Source of the DNA: Devosia limi DSM 17137
GTDB lineage: Bacteria; Pseudomonadota; Alphaproteobacteria; Rhizobiales; Devosiaceae
Assembly (NCBI RefSeq): GCF_900128975.1
Contig: NZ_FQVC01000014.1
Coordinates: forward strand, 1-64,000
DNA length: 64,000 nt
Reading direction: 5' to 3'
Made by a program: the position numbers and the translations under genes. The notes beneath the pieces were generated by a model. It did not search any database. It saw only the letters and a list, made by a program, of their open reading frames with translations, and was not told the origin of the DNA. Positions 1 through 7,955 of the stretch are shown one piece after another; the first letter of the stretch is position 1; each line of letters opens with the position of its first letter.

Positions 1-556
1 TAAAACTGAATCTGAACGCGGCTTAGGAATAAAAAGAGAAGCGAGCGGCAGCGCCGGCGAAACTGACAACCTGCGGAGCCTGCCGAAGCGTGAACTGCCC
101 CTCGGCATCGTGCTGGATGCGTGCCCGAACCTGCTTTGGCTGGTGAAGGACGGCGGCGGCATCCGCAATTGGCGCGATTTCCTGGCCACCACGGACCTGG
201 CCCGGCCGGTATTGGGGATCAGCCCAAGCGCCTGGGAAGATGCCAAAGTTGCGATGGGCGAACAGCAGGCCGCAATTACCCTCGCCGCCATTTACCAGAG
301 GACGGACCAGATAAAGTCGCCGGGCGGCTACCTGCGAAATCTGACCGAACGCGCCAAGGAAGGGAAATTCTCGACCTGGCCGATGATCATGGCGCTGCTC
401 AGGGCCAAACTGGACGCTGCCAAGGCAGTCGGCGCCGGTGTTACCGAGGCCGAAGGCGAGTTGGGGGCCGCTCAACGCCTCGATCGTACCCAGAAGCGGC
501 TCGAGGTCAGCGATAATTTGAGGAAGAGCATCGATAAGTGGGACCACAAAGCCTAA
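1..556 (+). CDS. repC: Plasmid replication initiator RepC, C-terminal part (5' end outside window)
   Basis: The reading frame is already open at base 2 and runs to a stop at 554-556, so this is the 3' part of a longer gene cut by the window edge. The visible ~184 residues match the RepC tail of repABC replicons: a L-P-L-G-I-V-L-D-A-C-P stretch, a G-G-I-R-N-W-R-D-F-L segment, L-G-I-S-P-S-A-W-E, and the S-P-G-G-Y-L-R-N-L-T-E-R-A motif followed by F-S-T-W-P-M-I-M-A-L. RepC is the initiator of alphaproteobacterial secondary replicons, and the origin usually lies inside repC upstream of this part. repA and repB should lie just left of the window. Confidence 0.9.
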   Translation, partial: KTESERGLGIKREASGSAGETDNLRSLPKRELPLGIVLDACPNLLWLVKDGGGIRNWRDFLATTDLARPVLGISPSAWEDAKVAMGEQQAAITLAAIYQRTDQIKSPGGYLRNLTERAKEGKFSTWPMIMALLRAKLDAAKAVGAGVTEAEGELGAAQRLDRTQKRLEVSDNLRKSIDKWDHKA

Positions 557-652
557 TTGCAGGGCGGCCCACGTGAGGTTTCGACTTGAAGTGAGCATTG
601 TTTGATCGCATATTGCGTGAAACGTGCTCAAAAAATGGATTGGAGTGCTTTT

Positions 653-1024
653 ATGCAACCCCAGGGTCTCGAGATCGGTGCAGTTCGGTTTGGCGATGGC
701 GGCTCGCCCTTTCTGTCGGCGCCACGGCTGTCCGAACAACTCGGCGTGACGCAATCCGAACTTGCAAAGTTAATCGGAATTGCCCGGAATACCCTTACCG
801 CCAAAACGGCCACCCGGAGGGTAGACGCGGCACTGAGCCCCATCGTCCGCATTCTTGCTATGGCTGCGGAGATGGCTGGCGACGAAAATCGTGCAGTGAT
901 TTGGTTTAAGCACCAACCAATTCCTGGCTGGGCGGGCAAGACGGCTTACGATCTTGTAGGAGATGGTAAAGCCGATCAGGTCCTTGCCTATCTCGAGGCT
1001 GTGCGCTCGGGTGTCTATGCCTAG
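653..1024 (+). CDS. Antitoxin Xre/MbcA/ParS type (partner of RES toxin)
   Basis: A protein of about 123 residues with a helix-turn-helix-like stretch (L-S-E-Q-L-G-V-T-Q-S-E-L-A-K-L) and a C-terminal segment ending in W-F-K-H-Q-P-I-P-G-W, the hallmark of MbcA/ParS/Xre antitoxins (DUF2384-type). It would bind and neutralise the RES toxin downstream and repress the pair's promoter. I chose the ATG at 653 because GGAG sits 7 bases upstream. An in-frame ATG at 635 and TTG at 602 are possible but lack a clear ribosome site. Its stop overlaps the toxin start by 8 bases, typical of coupled toxin-antitoxin operons. Confidence 0.85.
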   Translation: MQPQGLEIGAVRFGDGGSPFLSAPRLSEQLGVTQSELAKLIGIARNTLTAKTATRRVDAALSPIVRILAMAAEMAGDENRAVIWFKHQPIPGWAGKTAYDLVGDGKADQVLAYLEAVRSGVYA

Positions 1025-1541
1025 GCTGACGGACCCTAAGCCGATCATTTTGTGGCGAGCCTACGTTCCTCGCTGGTCACATCTACCGCTATCGGGGGAG
1101 GGCGCTGCTCGTTTTGGAGGCCGTTGGAATCCAGTGGGCGTCCCTACGATTTATGCCGCGCAGGAATTGTCGACCGCCTGGGCAGAATACAATCAAGGTT
1201 TCGTGCAGCATCCAGCATTGATCGCTCAGCTGGAGCTAACCGGTGCACGCCTCGTCGACACCACCGATCCCTCGATCCTCCGCGAATGGGGACTGGACGA
1301 GGACATTCACAAGACGGAGTGGCGGTCGGAACTGGACAAGGGGATCGTCGCTGCCACGCATGCCGCATATCAAATGCTTGTTGACGCGAAGGTTGATGGG
1401 GTCATCTATCCGTCTTTTATGTCTCCAGGTGGAAGCTGTGTCGCACTCTGGCGCTGGAACCAGTCGAATGGTCCGGTTCTTAGGGTAGTTGACCCTGACG
1501 GCCGGCTTCCGACAACCTCGGCGTCTTGGCGAAACCCATAA
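1017..1541 (+). CDS. RES-domain toxin (type II toxin-antitoxin)
   Basis: 174 residues starting at the ATG that overlaps the antitoxin stop. The RES fold is recognisable from W-R-A-Y near the start, the G-A-A-R-F-G-G-R-W-N-P-V-G-V-P-T-I-Y-A-A block, then A-W-A-E-Y, and a C-terminal G-G-S-C-V-A-L-W-R-W-N. Known RES toxins degrade NAD+ or ADP-ribosylate a metabolic enzyme and are held by an Xre antitoxin. Here the pair sits directly beside repC, so a role in plasmid maintenance is a reasonable inference. The length is normal for the family and nothing looks broken. Confidence 0.85.
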   Translation: MPRLTDPKPIILWRAYVPRWSHLPLSGEGAARFGGRWNPVGVPTIYAAQELSTAWAEYNQGFVQHPALIAQLELTGARLVDTTDPSILREWGLDEDIHKTEWRSELDKGIVAATHAAYQMLVDAKVDGVIYPSFMSPGGSCVALWRWNQSNGPVLRVVDPDGRLPTTSASWRNP

Positions 1542-1678
1542 CATGTCGTTCCCGTGAGGCGGGATAGGGCAGGGGACTTTGGTCCACGCCTAGAAGGGGT
1601 GGCTTGCCGACCGGCAGCTTATGGGCCAGCTGTTGGAAAGTAAGACATTCGGACGACTGGTCCGCGCCCGCCTGACCT

Positions 1679-2863
1679 TTATACGCGGATCGCGACGCCC
1701 TTTGGCGATATTCTCAGCCAAAGGATTGCCGCAGCAGCCATGCCCAGCCAAGGCAGAAGCCACATGTTGAGCGCCTGCCAACCCATGGTGTTCTGCAGCA
1801 CACCGGCGCTCAGTGACGCCGCCAGCCCGACGATGAAGATGGTGAGGTCATTGGCAGCCTGTGCCTTGCCTTTCTCAGCGGTTGTATAGGTACGGGTTAG
1901 CAGGTTGGTGCCGCCGATATAGAGGAAGTTCCAGCCGACACCCAGGAGGATCAAGGCCGCTGTGAAGGAATAAAAGCCGGTGCCGGAGAGGCTAAAGAGC
2001 ACGTGGCCTGTCAGCAGCGTGATGCCAGTCAGCATGACCTGCAGGACGCCGAAACGGGCGATGAGGGAACCGGTGAAGAACGAGGGGAGAAACATGCCCA
2101 GCACGTGCAGCTGGATCCCGGTCGATGTGGCAGCCAGATCATGCTGATGATGCACCATGGCCAATGGTGTTGCCGTCATAGCGAGGATCATGATGCCATA
2201 GCCGGTGACGGCGCCGAAGAGCGCGACGAGATAGGTTGGCTGCAGCACGATTTCACGGAGGGGCCGTACCGCGGCCCGCTCATCGGCGGTGTCTACGCTC
2301 TGCGGGACGTTCACGCCAAGCAGCACGCCAACAGCCAGGGCCGAAGCGACCGACAGGAATAGGAAGGACGCCGTGTACGTCGGCTGCAAAAGTTCGCCGC
2401 CCCATCGCGCCAAAAGCGGCCCGACGAGTGCGGCCACCACCCCACCGGCAAGCACCAGCGAGATGGCACGCGGCCTGAAACCGTCATCGGAGACCTCACC
2501 GGCTGCGAAGCGATAGAACTGGGCGAAGCCTTGGTAGCATCCCGCAAGGAAGGTGCCCACGCAGAGCAGTGTGATGGACGAGGTCATCATCCCGCCTGCA
2601 GCCACCAGGCCGCCCAAGGTACCCAAGCTGGCTCCAGTGACGAAGCCGATCTTGCGGCCAACGCGTGTCATCCACATCGAAGCGGGAACCGTCGATACCG
2701 CGGTGCCAAGAAACATCGCCGCGATCGGTGCGGTCGCCCATTCCGGCGATGGGGCAAGAATGCTTCCGGCCAGGCCGCCAATGGTCATCACCAATACCGA
2801 AACGATCTGGAACAGCGCCTGTGCCGTCGCCAGCAGGAAGACTTGTCGGTGCATGGGCTGCAT
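1679..2863 (-). CDS. Major facilitator superfamily transporter
   Basis: 394 residues with about 12 hydrophobic segments and the MFS loop M-W-M-T-R-V-G-R-K-I-G between helices 2 and 3. It is an inner-membrane secondary carrier. The substrate cannot be read from the sequence. It follows the ArsR-rhodanese regulator by 26 bases on the same strand, so the two form an operon. This places the carrier under a probable sulfur-responsive regulator, and transport of a sulfur compound or sulfite-like product is only an inference. A second, different MFS gene lies on the other side of the regulator at 4369. Confidence 0.85.
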   Translation of the reverse strand: MQPMHRQVFLLATAQALFQIVSVLVMTIGGLAGSILAPSPEWATAPIAAMFLGTAVSTVPASMWMTRVGRKIGFVTGASLGTLGGLVAAGGMMTSSITLLCVGTFLAGCYQGFAQFYRFAAGEVSDDGFRPRAISLVLAGGVVAALVGPLLARWGGELLQPTYTASFLFLSVASALAVGVLLGVNVPQSVDTADERAAVRPLREIVLQPTYLVALFGAVTGYGIMILAMTATPLAMVHHQHDLAATSTGIQLHVLGMFLPSFFTGSLIARFGVLQVMLTGITLLTGHVLFSLSGTGFYSFTAALILLGVGWNFLYIGGTNLLTRTYTTAEKGKAQAANDLTIFIVGLAASLSAGVLQNTMGWQALNMWLLPWLGMAAAAILWLRISPKGVAIRV

Positions 2864-2889
2864 GGTTGCTTCTTCTCAGCTCAGAATGG

Positions 2890-3549
2890 TCATGATGCGA
2901 CGGCGTTGCCCGCTGCCGCCCATTGGGGCATGCCGTCTTCCAGGCGGCGGGCCCTGAAGCCCTGTGCCCGAAGGCGCGACACCGCCTCGAAAGACATGAC
3001 GCAATAGGCTCCACGGCAATAGGCGACGATGTCTTTTTCGGGGTCGAGCGTGGTCAGGCAGGCGTCGAGTTCGGCAAGCGGCACATTCAATGCACCGGGG
3101 ACGTGGCCGAGAGCGAATTCGTCTGCCGGTCGCACGTCGAGCACCGTGACCATGCCGTCGCGCAGGCGGCCCGACAGTTCGTCGCGGGTGATCGGCTCGA
3201 GGCTATCCCGCTGCTCGAAATAGCCTCGGACGATCTTGTCGACTTCGGCGAGGTTATTCTCGGCCACCCGCTGGATCGCCTGCATAGCTGCCAGGACACT
3301 GGCGTCGGCCAGCCTATAAACGACGTACTTGCCCTGGCGCTCCGCTGCGACCAGCCCGGCGCGGCGCATGGTCTGCAGATGCTGCGAGACATTGGCGATG
3401 GGCGAGCCGAGCTTTTCTGCCAGCAGATCGACGCTGCGCGGCCCTTGGCCGAGTTGCTCGATCAGCTCCAGCCGTTGCGGGTGGCCCAGCGTCTTGGCGA
3501 CCAGGGCGAACTGCTCGAACAGGGCCAGCTTGGGTGAAGGACTTGACAT
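2890..3549 (-). CDS. ArsR-family regulator fused to a rhodanese domain
   Basis: About 219 residues. Residues ~10-95 form an ArsR winged helix (H-P-Q-R-L-E-L-I-E-Q-L; recognition region S-P-I-A-N-V-S-Q-H-L-Q-T-M-R-R-A-G-L-V). Residues ~115-215 form a rhodanese domain with V-L-D-V-R-P-A-D-E-F and the catalytic loop A-Y-C-R-G-A-Y-C. The fusion suggests a repressor that senses a sulfane-sulfur donor through its own sulfurtransferase cysteine. I start at ATG 3549; a GTG two codons earlier is possible. It is divergent from the metallo-hydrolase at 3636, with a candidate operator between them. Confidence 0.88.
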   Translation of the reverse strand: MSSPSPKLALFEQFALVAKTLGHPQRLELIEQLGQGPRSVDLLAEKLGSPIANVSQHLQTMRRAGLVAAERQGKYVVYRLADASVLAAMQAIQRVAENNLAEVDKIVRGYFEQRDSLEPITRDELSGRLRDGMVTVLDVRPADEFALGHVPGALNVPLAELDACLTTLDPEKDIVAYCRGAYCVMSFEAVSRLRAQGFRARRLEDGMPQWAAAGNAVAS

Positions 3550-3568
3550 CAGCACATCGCTCGATCAT

Positions 3569-3584
3569 TCAATGGAATTATTGA
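3569..3584. promoter_or_regulatory. Inverted repeat, candidate ArsR-rhodanese operator
   Basis: TCAAT-GGAATT-ATTGA is a perfect 5-6-5 inverted repeat in the 86-base gap between the divergent ArsR-rhodanese gene and the metallo-hydrolase. Position and symmetry fit a winged-helix dimer repressing both promoters. The arms are short, so chance cannot be excluded. Confidence 0.4.
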
Positions 3585-3635
3585 CTATAACAAACTGGAC
3601 CGCTCCGCAAGGATTGGTATTAGCGGAGTTCCATC

Positions 3636-4372
3636 ATGATCCTGCGTCAGTTCCTGCATTTCGACCCCGTGGGGGCCTCGTACCTTTTGGGCTGCGGCGG
3701 CAAGGCGTCAGCGGCGGTGATCGACCCTATCGGGCCTGTTGAACCCTATCTCGAAGCTGCTGCTGCCACCGGTATGAAGATACTCTATGTGATCGACTCG
3801 CATATCCATGCCGACCACATCTCATCCGGGCGTGCCTTGGCCGCAGCGAGCGGCGGCAAGTACACCCTGTTCGCCGGCGCCAAAACGAATTTCGACTTTC
3901 ATGGCGTGAGTGACGGCAGCGTTCTAGAGCTGGGCAATGTCCTGCTCTCCGTCATGCATACGCCGGGCCATACCCCTGAAACATGTCGCTACTGGTCACC
4001 GATCGTAGCCGCGCCGAGGAGCCGTGGTTCGTCCTGACGGGCCATACGTTGATGGTGGGCGACATGGGACGAACCGAACTTGCCAGCAGTGCCGAGGACG
4101 GTGCCCGGGCGCTGTTTGCCAGCGTGGAACGGCTCAAGGCACTGCCTGACCATATGGAGGTGTTGCCTGGTGCCTTTTCCGGCTCGGTATGCGGATGCAG
4201 CCTCAGCGGCAAGCCAACTTCGACCATCGGGTTCGAAAAGCGCTTCAACAAGGCATTCCGCATTGCTGACGAGAGTGAGTTCGTAGCGAAAATGGTCGCT
4301 GACATCCCGCCACCGCCGCTGGAGGCGGCCGCCAACCGTGCCCGCAATGCCGGGCTGGAAATCGTCGCATGA
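3636..4372 (+). pseudogene. MBL-fold metallo-hydrolase (persulfide-dioxygenase-like), frameshifted
   Basis: The first frame (3636 to about 3980) gives a metallo-beta-lactamase fold start with S-H-I-H-A-D-H (metal site) and M-H-T-P-G-H-T-P-E. It then drifts into nonsense and stops at 4037. The family resumes in another frame from about 3983 (M-S-L-L-V-T-D-R, then F-V-L-T-G-H-T-L-M-V-G-D) to 4372. One missing base near 3978-3982, next to an AAA run, would restore a single ORF of about 245 residues. The two halves otherwise look conserved. This is therefore either a recent inactivation or a sequencing error. The intact protein would oxidise glutathione persulfide or hydrolyse a related thioester. 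Confidence 0.8.
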
Positions 4373-5694
4373 GCGAAGGTGAAGTGTTTTCGGGTGACAA
4401 TGTAGGCCCGCTCACACGGGGCATTCGGGAGAACCTGACACAGTTCGTCCATCAGTTGCTCCAGGTCATGCTGGTGGGCTTTGCTCTGGGCATAATGCGG
4501 ACAGTGGTGCCGGCGCTGGCCGAAGCCGAATTCGGTGTGGCCCGTGGCTCCTTCATCCTCCTGACCGCCTTTGTTGTCGCTTTCGGCATGGTCAAGGGTG
4601 TGCTGAACTTCGTTGCCGGTCGGCTGTCCGAGCGAATTGGACGGAAACGCGTGCTGCTGCTCGGCTGGATCGCGGCGTTGCCTGTCCCGTTCATGATCTA
4701 TTTCGCGCCCGACTGGAACTGGATCGTCGCGGCAACCGTGCTCCTCGGCATCAATCAGGGTCTGGCCTGGTCGATGACCCAAACCTCCAAGCTCGACATC
4801 ACCCGTGCTGACCAGCGCGGGCTGACGATCGGCCTCAATGAATTTGCGGGTTATGTCGGCGTGGCGGTAGCGGGCATTGTCACCGGCTACGCCGCGACGG
4901 CGCTCGGCGCCAGGCTGGGGCTGCTGATCTTCGGGCTTGCCGTCGTGATCACGGCGCTGGTACTGACCCTGGTCTGGGTTCGCGATACCTTGCCATGGGC
5001 CAAGGCAGAGGCTGCCACGCACGCCAATGCCAAAACCAGCGCCTATCGCCCGCGCTATCCCCGCAACATCTCCGACAGTCCCACGACTTGGGAGGTGTTC
5101 ACGCTGATGTCCTGGCGAGACCGACGCATGGCCGCGATCAGCCAGGCCGGAATGGTCGAGAAGTTCGTCGATGCACTAGTCTGGGTCATCTTTCCGGTCT
5201 TCCTGTTCCAGAAGGGCATGGACCTCGCCTCAATCGGCTGGATCGTCGGCGCCTATGGCTTCGCCTGGGGCGGCTCACAGCTCTTCACCGGTCGACTTTC
5301 CGATCACGTTGGGCGTCATTGGCCCAATGTGCTCGGCATGTGGATTTCGGGCCTCGGGGTCGCCATGGTGGTGATAGGCAGCGGCGTTTGGTGGTGGGCC
5401 GCATCGGCCGCCATCGCCGGCTTCGGCATGGCCCTGCTTTATCCCAATCTGTCGGCAGCCGTGGCCGACATCGCCCCGCCCAGCTGGCGCGGCTCAGCCA
5501 TTGGCATTTACCGGTTCTGGCGTGACCTTGGATATGGCATTGGTGCGCTCGGGCTCGGCCTGGTTGCCCATTTCAGCGGCGCTCTCGAGGCTACATTCTG
5601 GTTCGTGGCACTTTCGATGATGGTGTCGGGCTTGGTGTTGTGGGCATTCGGTGAGGAGACCCATCCGCGGATAAACCCGGAAGATTTGGCCTAG
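4369..5694 (+). CDS. Major facilitator superfamily transporter
   Basis: 441 residues, about 12 membrane segments, with the MFS signature G-R-L-S-E-R-I-G-R-K-R in the first half and its repeat G-R-L-S-D-H-V-G-R-H in the second. The start overlaps the metallo-hydrolase stop (ATGA), so translation is coupled and the carrier probably handles the same substrate or product. It differs clearly from the MFS gene at 1679. Substrate unknown; a sulfur compound is inferred from the neighbours. Confidence 0.85.
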   Translation: MSEGEVFSGDNVGPLTRGIRENLTQFVHQLLQVMLVGFALGIMRTVVPALAEAEFGVARGSFILLTAFVVAFGMVKGVLNFVAGRLSERIGRKRVLLLGWIAALPVPFMIYFAPDWNWIVAATVLLGINQGLAWSMTQTSKLDITRADQRGLTIGLNEFAGYVGVAVAGIVTGYAATALGARLGLLIFGLAVVITALVLTLVWVRDTLPWAKAEAATHANAKTSAYRPRYPRNISDSPTTWEVFTLMSWRDRRMAAISQAGMVEKFVDALVWVIFPVFLFQKGMDLASIGWIVGAYGFAWGGSQLFTGRLSDHVGRHWPNVLGMWISGLGVAMVVIGSGVWWWAASAAIAGFGMALLYPNLSAAVADIAPPSWRGSAIGIYRFWRDLGYGIGALGLGLVAHFSGALEATFWFVALSMMVSGLVLWAFGEETHPRINPEDLA

Positions 5695-5768
5695 CTCATG
5701 CCTTGGCATCATGGTGGACGTTGACGTCGCTTGATGGCAGCTTTCAGGCATCCCAGCAGGGCAAGGGG

Positions 5769-6863
5769 CTATAGTCCCGCAGCCTTGGTAAGGTTTACGC
5801 GAAAGCGGTCCCGCCGGCGTTGATAGCGACGGGTCATCTCAGCCGAAACATGCCCTAGCTGCTTCTGGACGTAGCGTTCGTCGACCTCGGCCGATGAGGC
5901 GAGACCGGCCCGCAGAGAATGGCCGGCGAACAAGCCCCCCCGGGCATCTTCCGAAAGGTCGCCCCGTACCCCGGCCGCCAGTGCCGCTGTCTTGACCAGG
6001 CGGGCGACTTGTTTGTCGTTCAGTCGATCGGCGCCGACGCCCTTGCCCTGCCCAGTCACACGGCGAAACAGCGGGCCATGCGCGATCCGAGCGAGCTTAA
6101 GCCAGGTTTCCACTGCCACAACGGGGCAGGTGGCATCAGTGGATCCGCGACCGATTTCCACTTCACGCCATCCGGTCTTGCCCCGAATATTCAGGACCAT
6201 CCCTTTGTCCAGGATCTCTATCCAACCACGGCCGTCCTCGCTCTGCCCTTCGCCGCCATCGAGGCCGACGATTTCCGAGCGCCGCAGGCCGCCGGCGAAA
6301 CCCAGCAGCAGCATGGCGCGATCGCGGATGCCACGCAGGCTGCCGCGGTCGAAGGTTTCCAGCATCGCCAGGAGATCCTCGGGCAACAGGGCTTCCTTTT
6401 GCCGTGGTGGCTTGGCGTGGGTATTGCGGATGCCAGCCATCACTGTGGCGATGTGGCGATCCTTGCGATCTAGGACTTGCCCGAGCTGGGTGTAATTCCA
6501 GGAAAGCGACGAGAGCCGGCGTTCGATGGTGCTGACTGCATTTGGCGCAACCGTAGCCTGGCCTGTCGCACAGGCCGTAATGTAGAGGCCAACAATCTGT
6601 GGATCGGGCGGCTGCACTGCCAGTCCCTGCCGGCGACACCAACCAGAAAAATGCTTCCAGTCCGAGGCGTAGGCCAGCCTGGTGTTGGCCGAGCTGGCTG
6701 CCTCGACATAGTCCCGGGCGCGATCCGCCAGGCCGCGCAAATGGGCGCGATCGCCGCCCGGAATCGACACGGCGGAATTGCCGACGGGTGCCGCGGCTGC
6801 AGCACAGGGCAGGGGGGCGTTGCCGGCGTCGTTTTGCGTGGTTTCGTCGAGGTTTTGGGGCAT
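5769..6863 (-). CDS. Tyrosine-type site-specific recombinase / integrase
   Basis: About 364 residues from ATG 6863. An upstream in-frame ATG at 6911 exists, but that reading would run through an elaborate palindrome better placed in the promoter. The N-terminal SAM-like core-binding domain spans roughly residues 50-150. The catalytic domain shows G-G-L-R-R-S-E-I (first Arg), G-H-S-L-R-A-G (His and second Arg), Q-L-G-H-V-S (second His) and T-R-R-Y-Q-R-R-R (nucleophilic Tyr). All catalytic residues are present, so it should be active. It is divergent from DUF1403-scpB. No flanking att repeats were found by eye. Confidence 0.88.
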   Translation of the reverse strand: MPQNLDETTQNDAGNAPLPCAAAAAPVGNSAVSIPGGDRAHLRGLADRARDYVEAASSANTRLAYASDWKHFSGWCRRQGLAVQPPDPQIVGLYITACATGQATVAPNAVSTIERRLSSLSWNYTQLGQVLDRKDRHIATVMAGIRNTHAKPPRQKEALLPEDLLAMLETFDRGSLRGIRDRAMLLLGFAGGLRRSEIVGLDGGEGQSEDGRGWIEILDKGMVLNIRGKTGWREVEIGRGSTDATCPVVAVETWLKLARIAHGPLFRRVTGQGKGVGADRLNDKQVARLVKTAALAAGVRGDLSEDARGGLFAGHSLRAGLASSAEVDERYVQKQLGHVSAEMTRRYQRRRDRFRVNLTKAAGL

Positions 6864-6869
6864 TCTCTC

Positions 6870-6915
6870 TATAATGAGCAAAACGTCCGATAATGCAAGA
6901 TTATCGGTCATTATA
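6870..6915. promoter_or_regulatory. Nested inverted repeats upstream of the integrase
   Basis: The inner element CCGATAAT-gcaag-ATTATCGG (6887-6907) is a perfect 8-5-8 inverted repeat. It is flanked by TATAATGA (6870-6877) and its complement TCATTATA (6908-6915). The left arms are separated by 9 extra bases, so the outer pair is asymmetric. It lies between the integrase and the DUF1403 gene. It could be an operator controlling both, or a recombinase recognition site. Confidence 0.6.
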
Positions 6916-6930
6916 AATTGTCGACAGGTA

Positions 6931-6950
6931 AGGCGTTTATAGGCGTAAAT
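6931..6950. repeat. Tandem decamer AGGCGTnnAT x2
   Basis: AGGCGTTTAT and AGGCGTAAAT lie end to end (8 of 10 bases identical), about 40 bases upstream of the DUF1403 start. They may be a binding site for a DNA-binding protein. Two copies are too few to call iterons. Confidence 0.4.
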
Positions 6951-6987
6951 TATAGAAGTAAGCGCCGTCGCATGTTAGCCTGTCGGC

Positions 6988-7944
6988 ATGAAATCGCGCG
7001 CTGATTTGCTGCTTGTCGATCCGCCGTCGGTACTCAAAGTGCCGGTGTGGGCGCGGCCACGTGGTCTAGTGTTGCACGATGCCGATGCGGCCTATCTGGC
7101 TGGTGCGGCACTGAATTCCTTGGATAATCTGGTGCGTCAGGATTTTTCCTGGGCCGGCGCCTGGCGGCAGCGGCTGGCCCTGCAGAGCGCTGCCGCGGCG
7201 GTCAATTTGACAGGGCGACGCGAGGACGAATCCGCTCTGCGCGACGCCCATTTTCTGCGCGGGATAGGCGACGATCCTGGCCCTTCCGGTCACCTGCTGA
7301 TGGCCTGGCGCCGCTTAGCCAGCAGCACGACGCGCGGTGACGAGGCATCCGTGCGCCCGGTCGCCGAACAGCATCTTGGCCTGACGTGGGATGACGCTCT
7401 CGCCGAGGTGGTCGCCAATGCTGCGGACATGGTGGTGTCATCTCGGCCGGCGCCGACACTGGCGGCCGAGATCGCCGCCGCCGTCTATCGGGCTCGGCCC
7501 GATGCTGAGCTGTTGGGCTTCTGGCTGGCCGACATGCTCCTCGCCCAGAAGTTCAGGTGGCCCATTCCGGTGCCGCTGTTGATGGGGCAGGTGTCGTCGG
7601 CCGTCTTCAAGTCCGGTGAAAACCGCAAGCGCATCCAGCCGGGAGGCGAAGGCTGGGGCAGGGCGGTGTTTTTGGCTTATGCGACAGCCGCGGCAGAAGC
7701 CTGCGATCTCGGGAAGGAGCTGGCGCAGCGTGCGGGAAGATTGACGGAGGTGGCGCCAAAGCTCCGCGCCAAGGGTTCTGGCGACGTCATCAAACTGCTG
7801 CTGGAGGATGACGCGGTGCCGGGGTCTTGGTCGAGCCCAAAACTGTCGGCGCGCGGCGCCCGGCGCTTGTTTGATCGGTTGGTGGAGTTGGGTGCAGTGC
7901 GCGAGCTTACTGGCCGGCCGACGTTTCGGCTCTACGGGTTGTGA
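6988..7944 (+). CDS. DUF1403 family protein
   Basis: 318 residues that I recognise as DUF1403: an N-terminal P-R-G-L-V-L-H-D-A-D-A-A-Y-L-A-G-A-A-L block, then W-R-Q-R-L-A-L-Q-S-A-A-A, and a C-terminal winged-helix-like end (A-R-R-L-F-D-R-L-V-E-L-G-A-V-R-E-L-T-G-R-P-T-F-R-L-Y-G-L). The biochemical function is unknown. The stop almost touches the scpB start and the integrase is divergent upstream, so the three form one module. No strong ribosome site is visible before the ATG. Confidence 0.75.
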   Translation: MKSRADLLLVDPPSVLKVPVWARPRGLVLHDADAAYLAGAALNSLDNLVRQDFSWAGAWRQRLALQSAAAAVNLTGRREDESALRDAHFLRGIGDDPGPSGHLLMAWRRLASSTTRGDEASVRPVAEQHLGLTWDDALAEVVANAADMVVSSRPAPTLAAEIAAAVYRARPDAELLGFWLADMLLAQKFRWPIPVPLLMGQVSSAVFKSGENRKRIQPGGEGWGRAVFLAYATAAAEACDLGKELAQRAGRLTEVAPKLRAKGSGDVIKLLLEDDAVPGSWSSPKLSARGARRLFDRLVELGAVRELTGRPTFRLYGL

Positions 7945-7955
7945 GGGCAAAACAG

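Noticed and set aside
23..754. A 243-codon open frame antisense to repC
   Set aside because: It covers the RepC frame, which has clear family motifs; it is a high-GC shadow.
3952..5022. A 356-codon antisense frame over the metallo-hydrolase and MFS genes
   Set aside because: Low-complexity composition (Gln/Arg/His/Asp-rich) and complete overlap with recognised genes.
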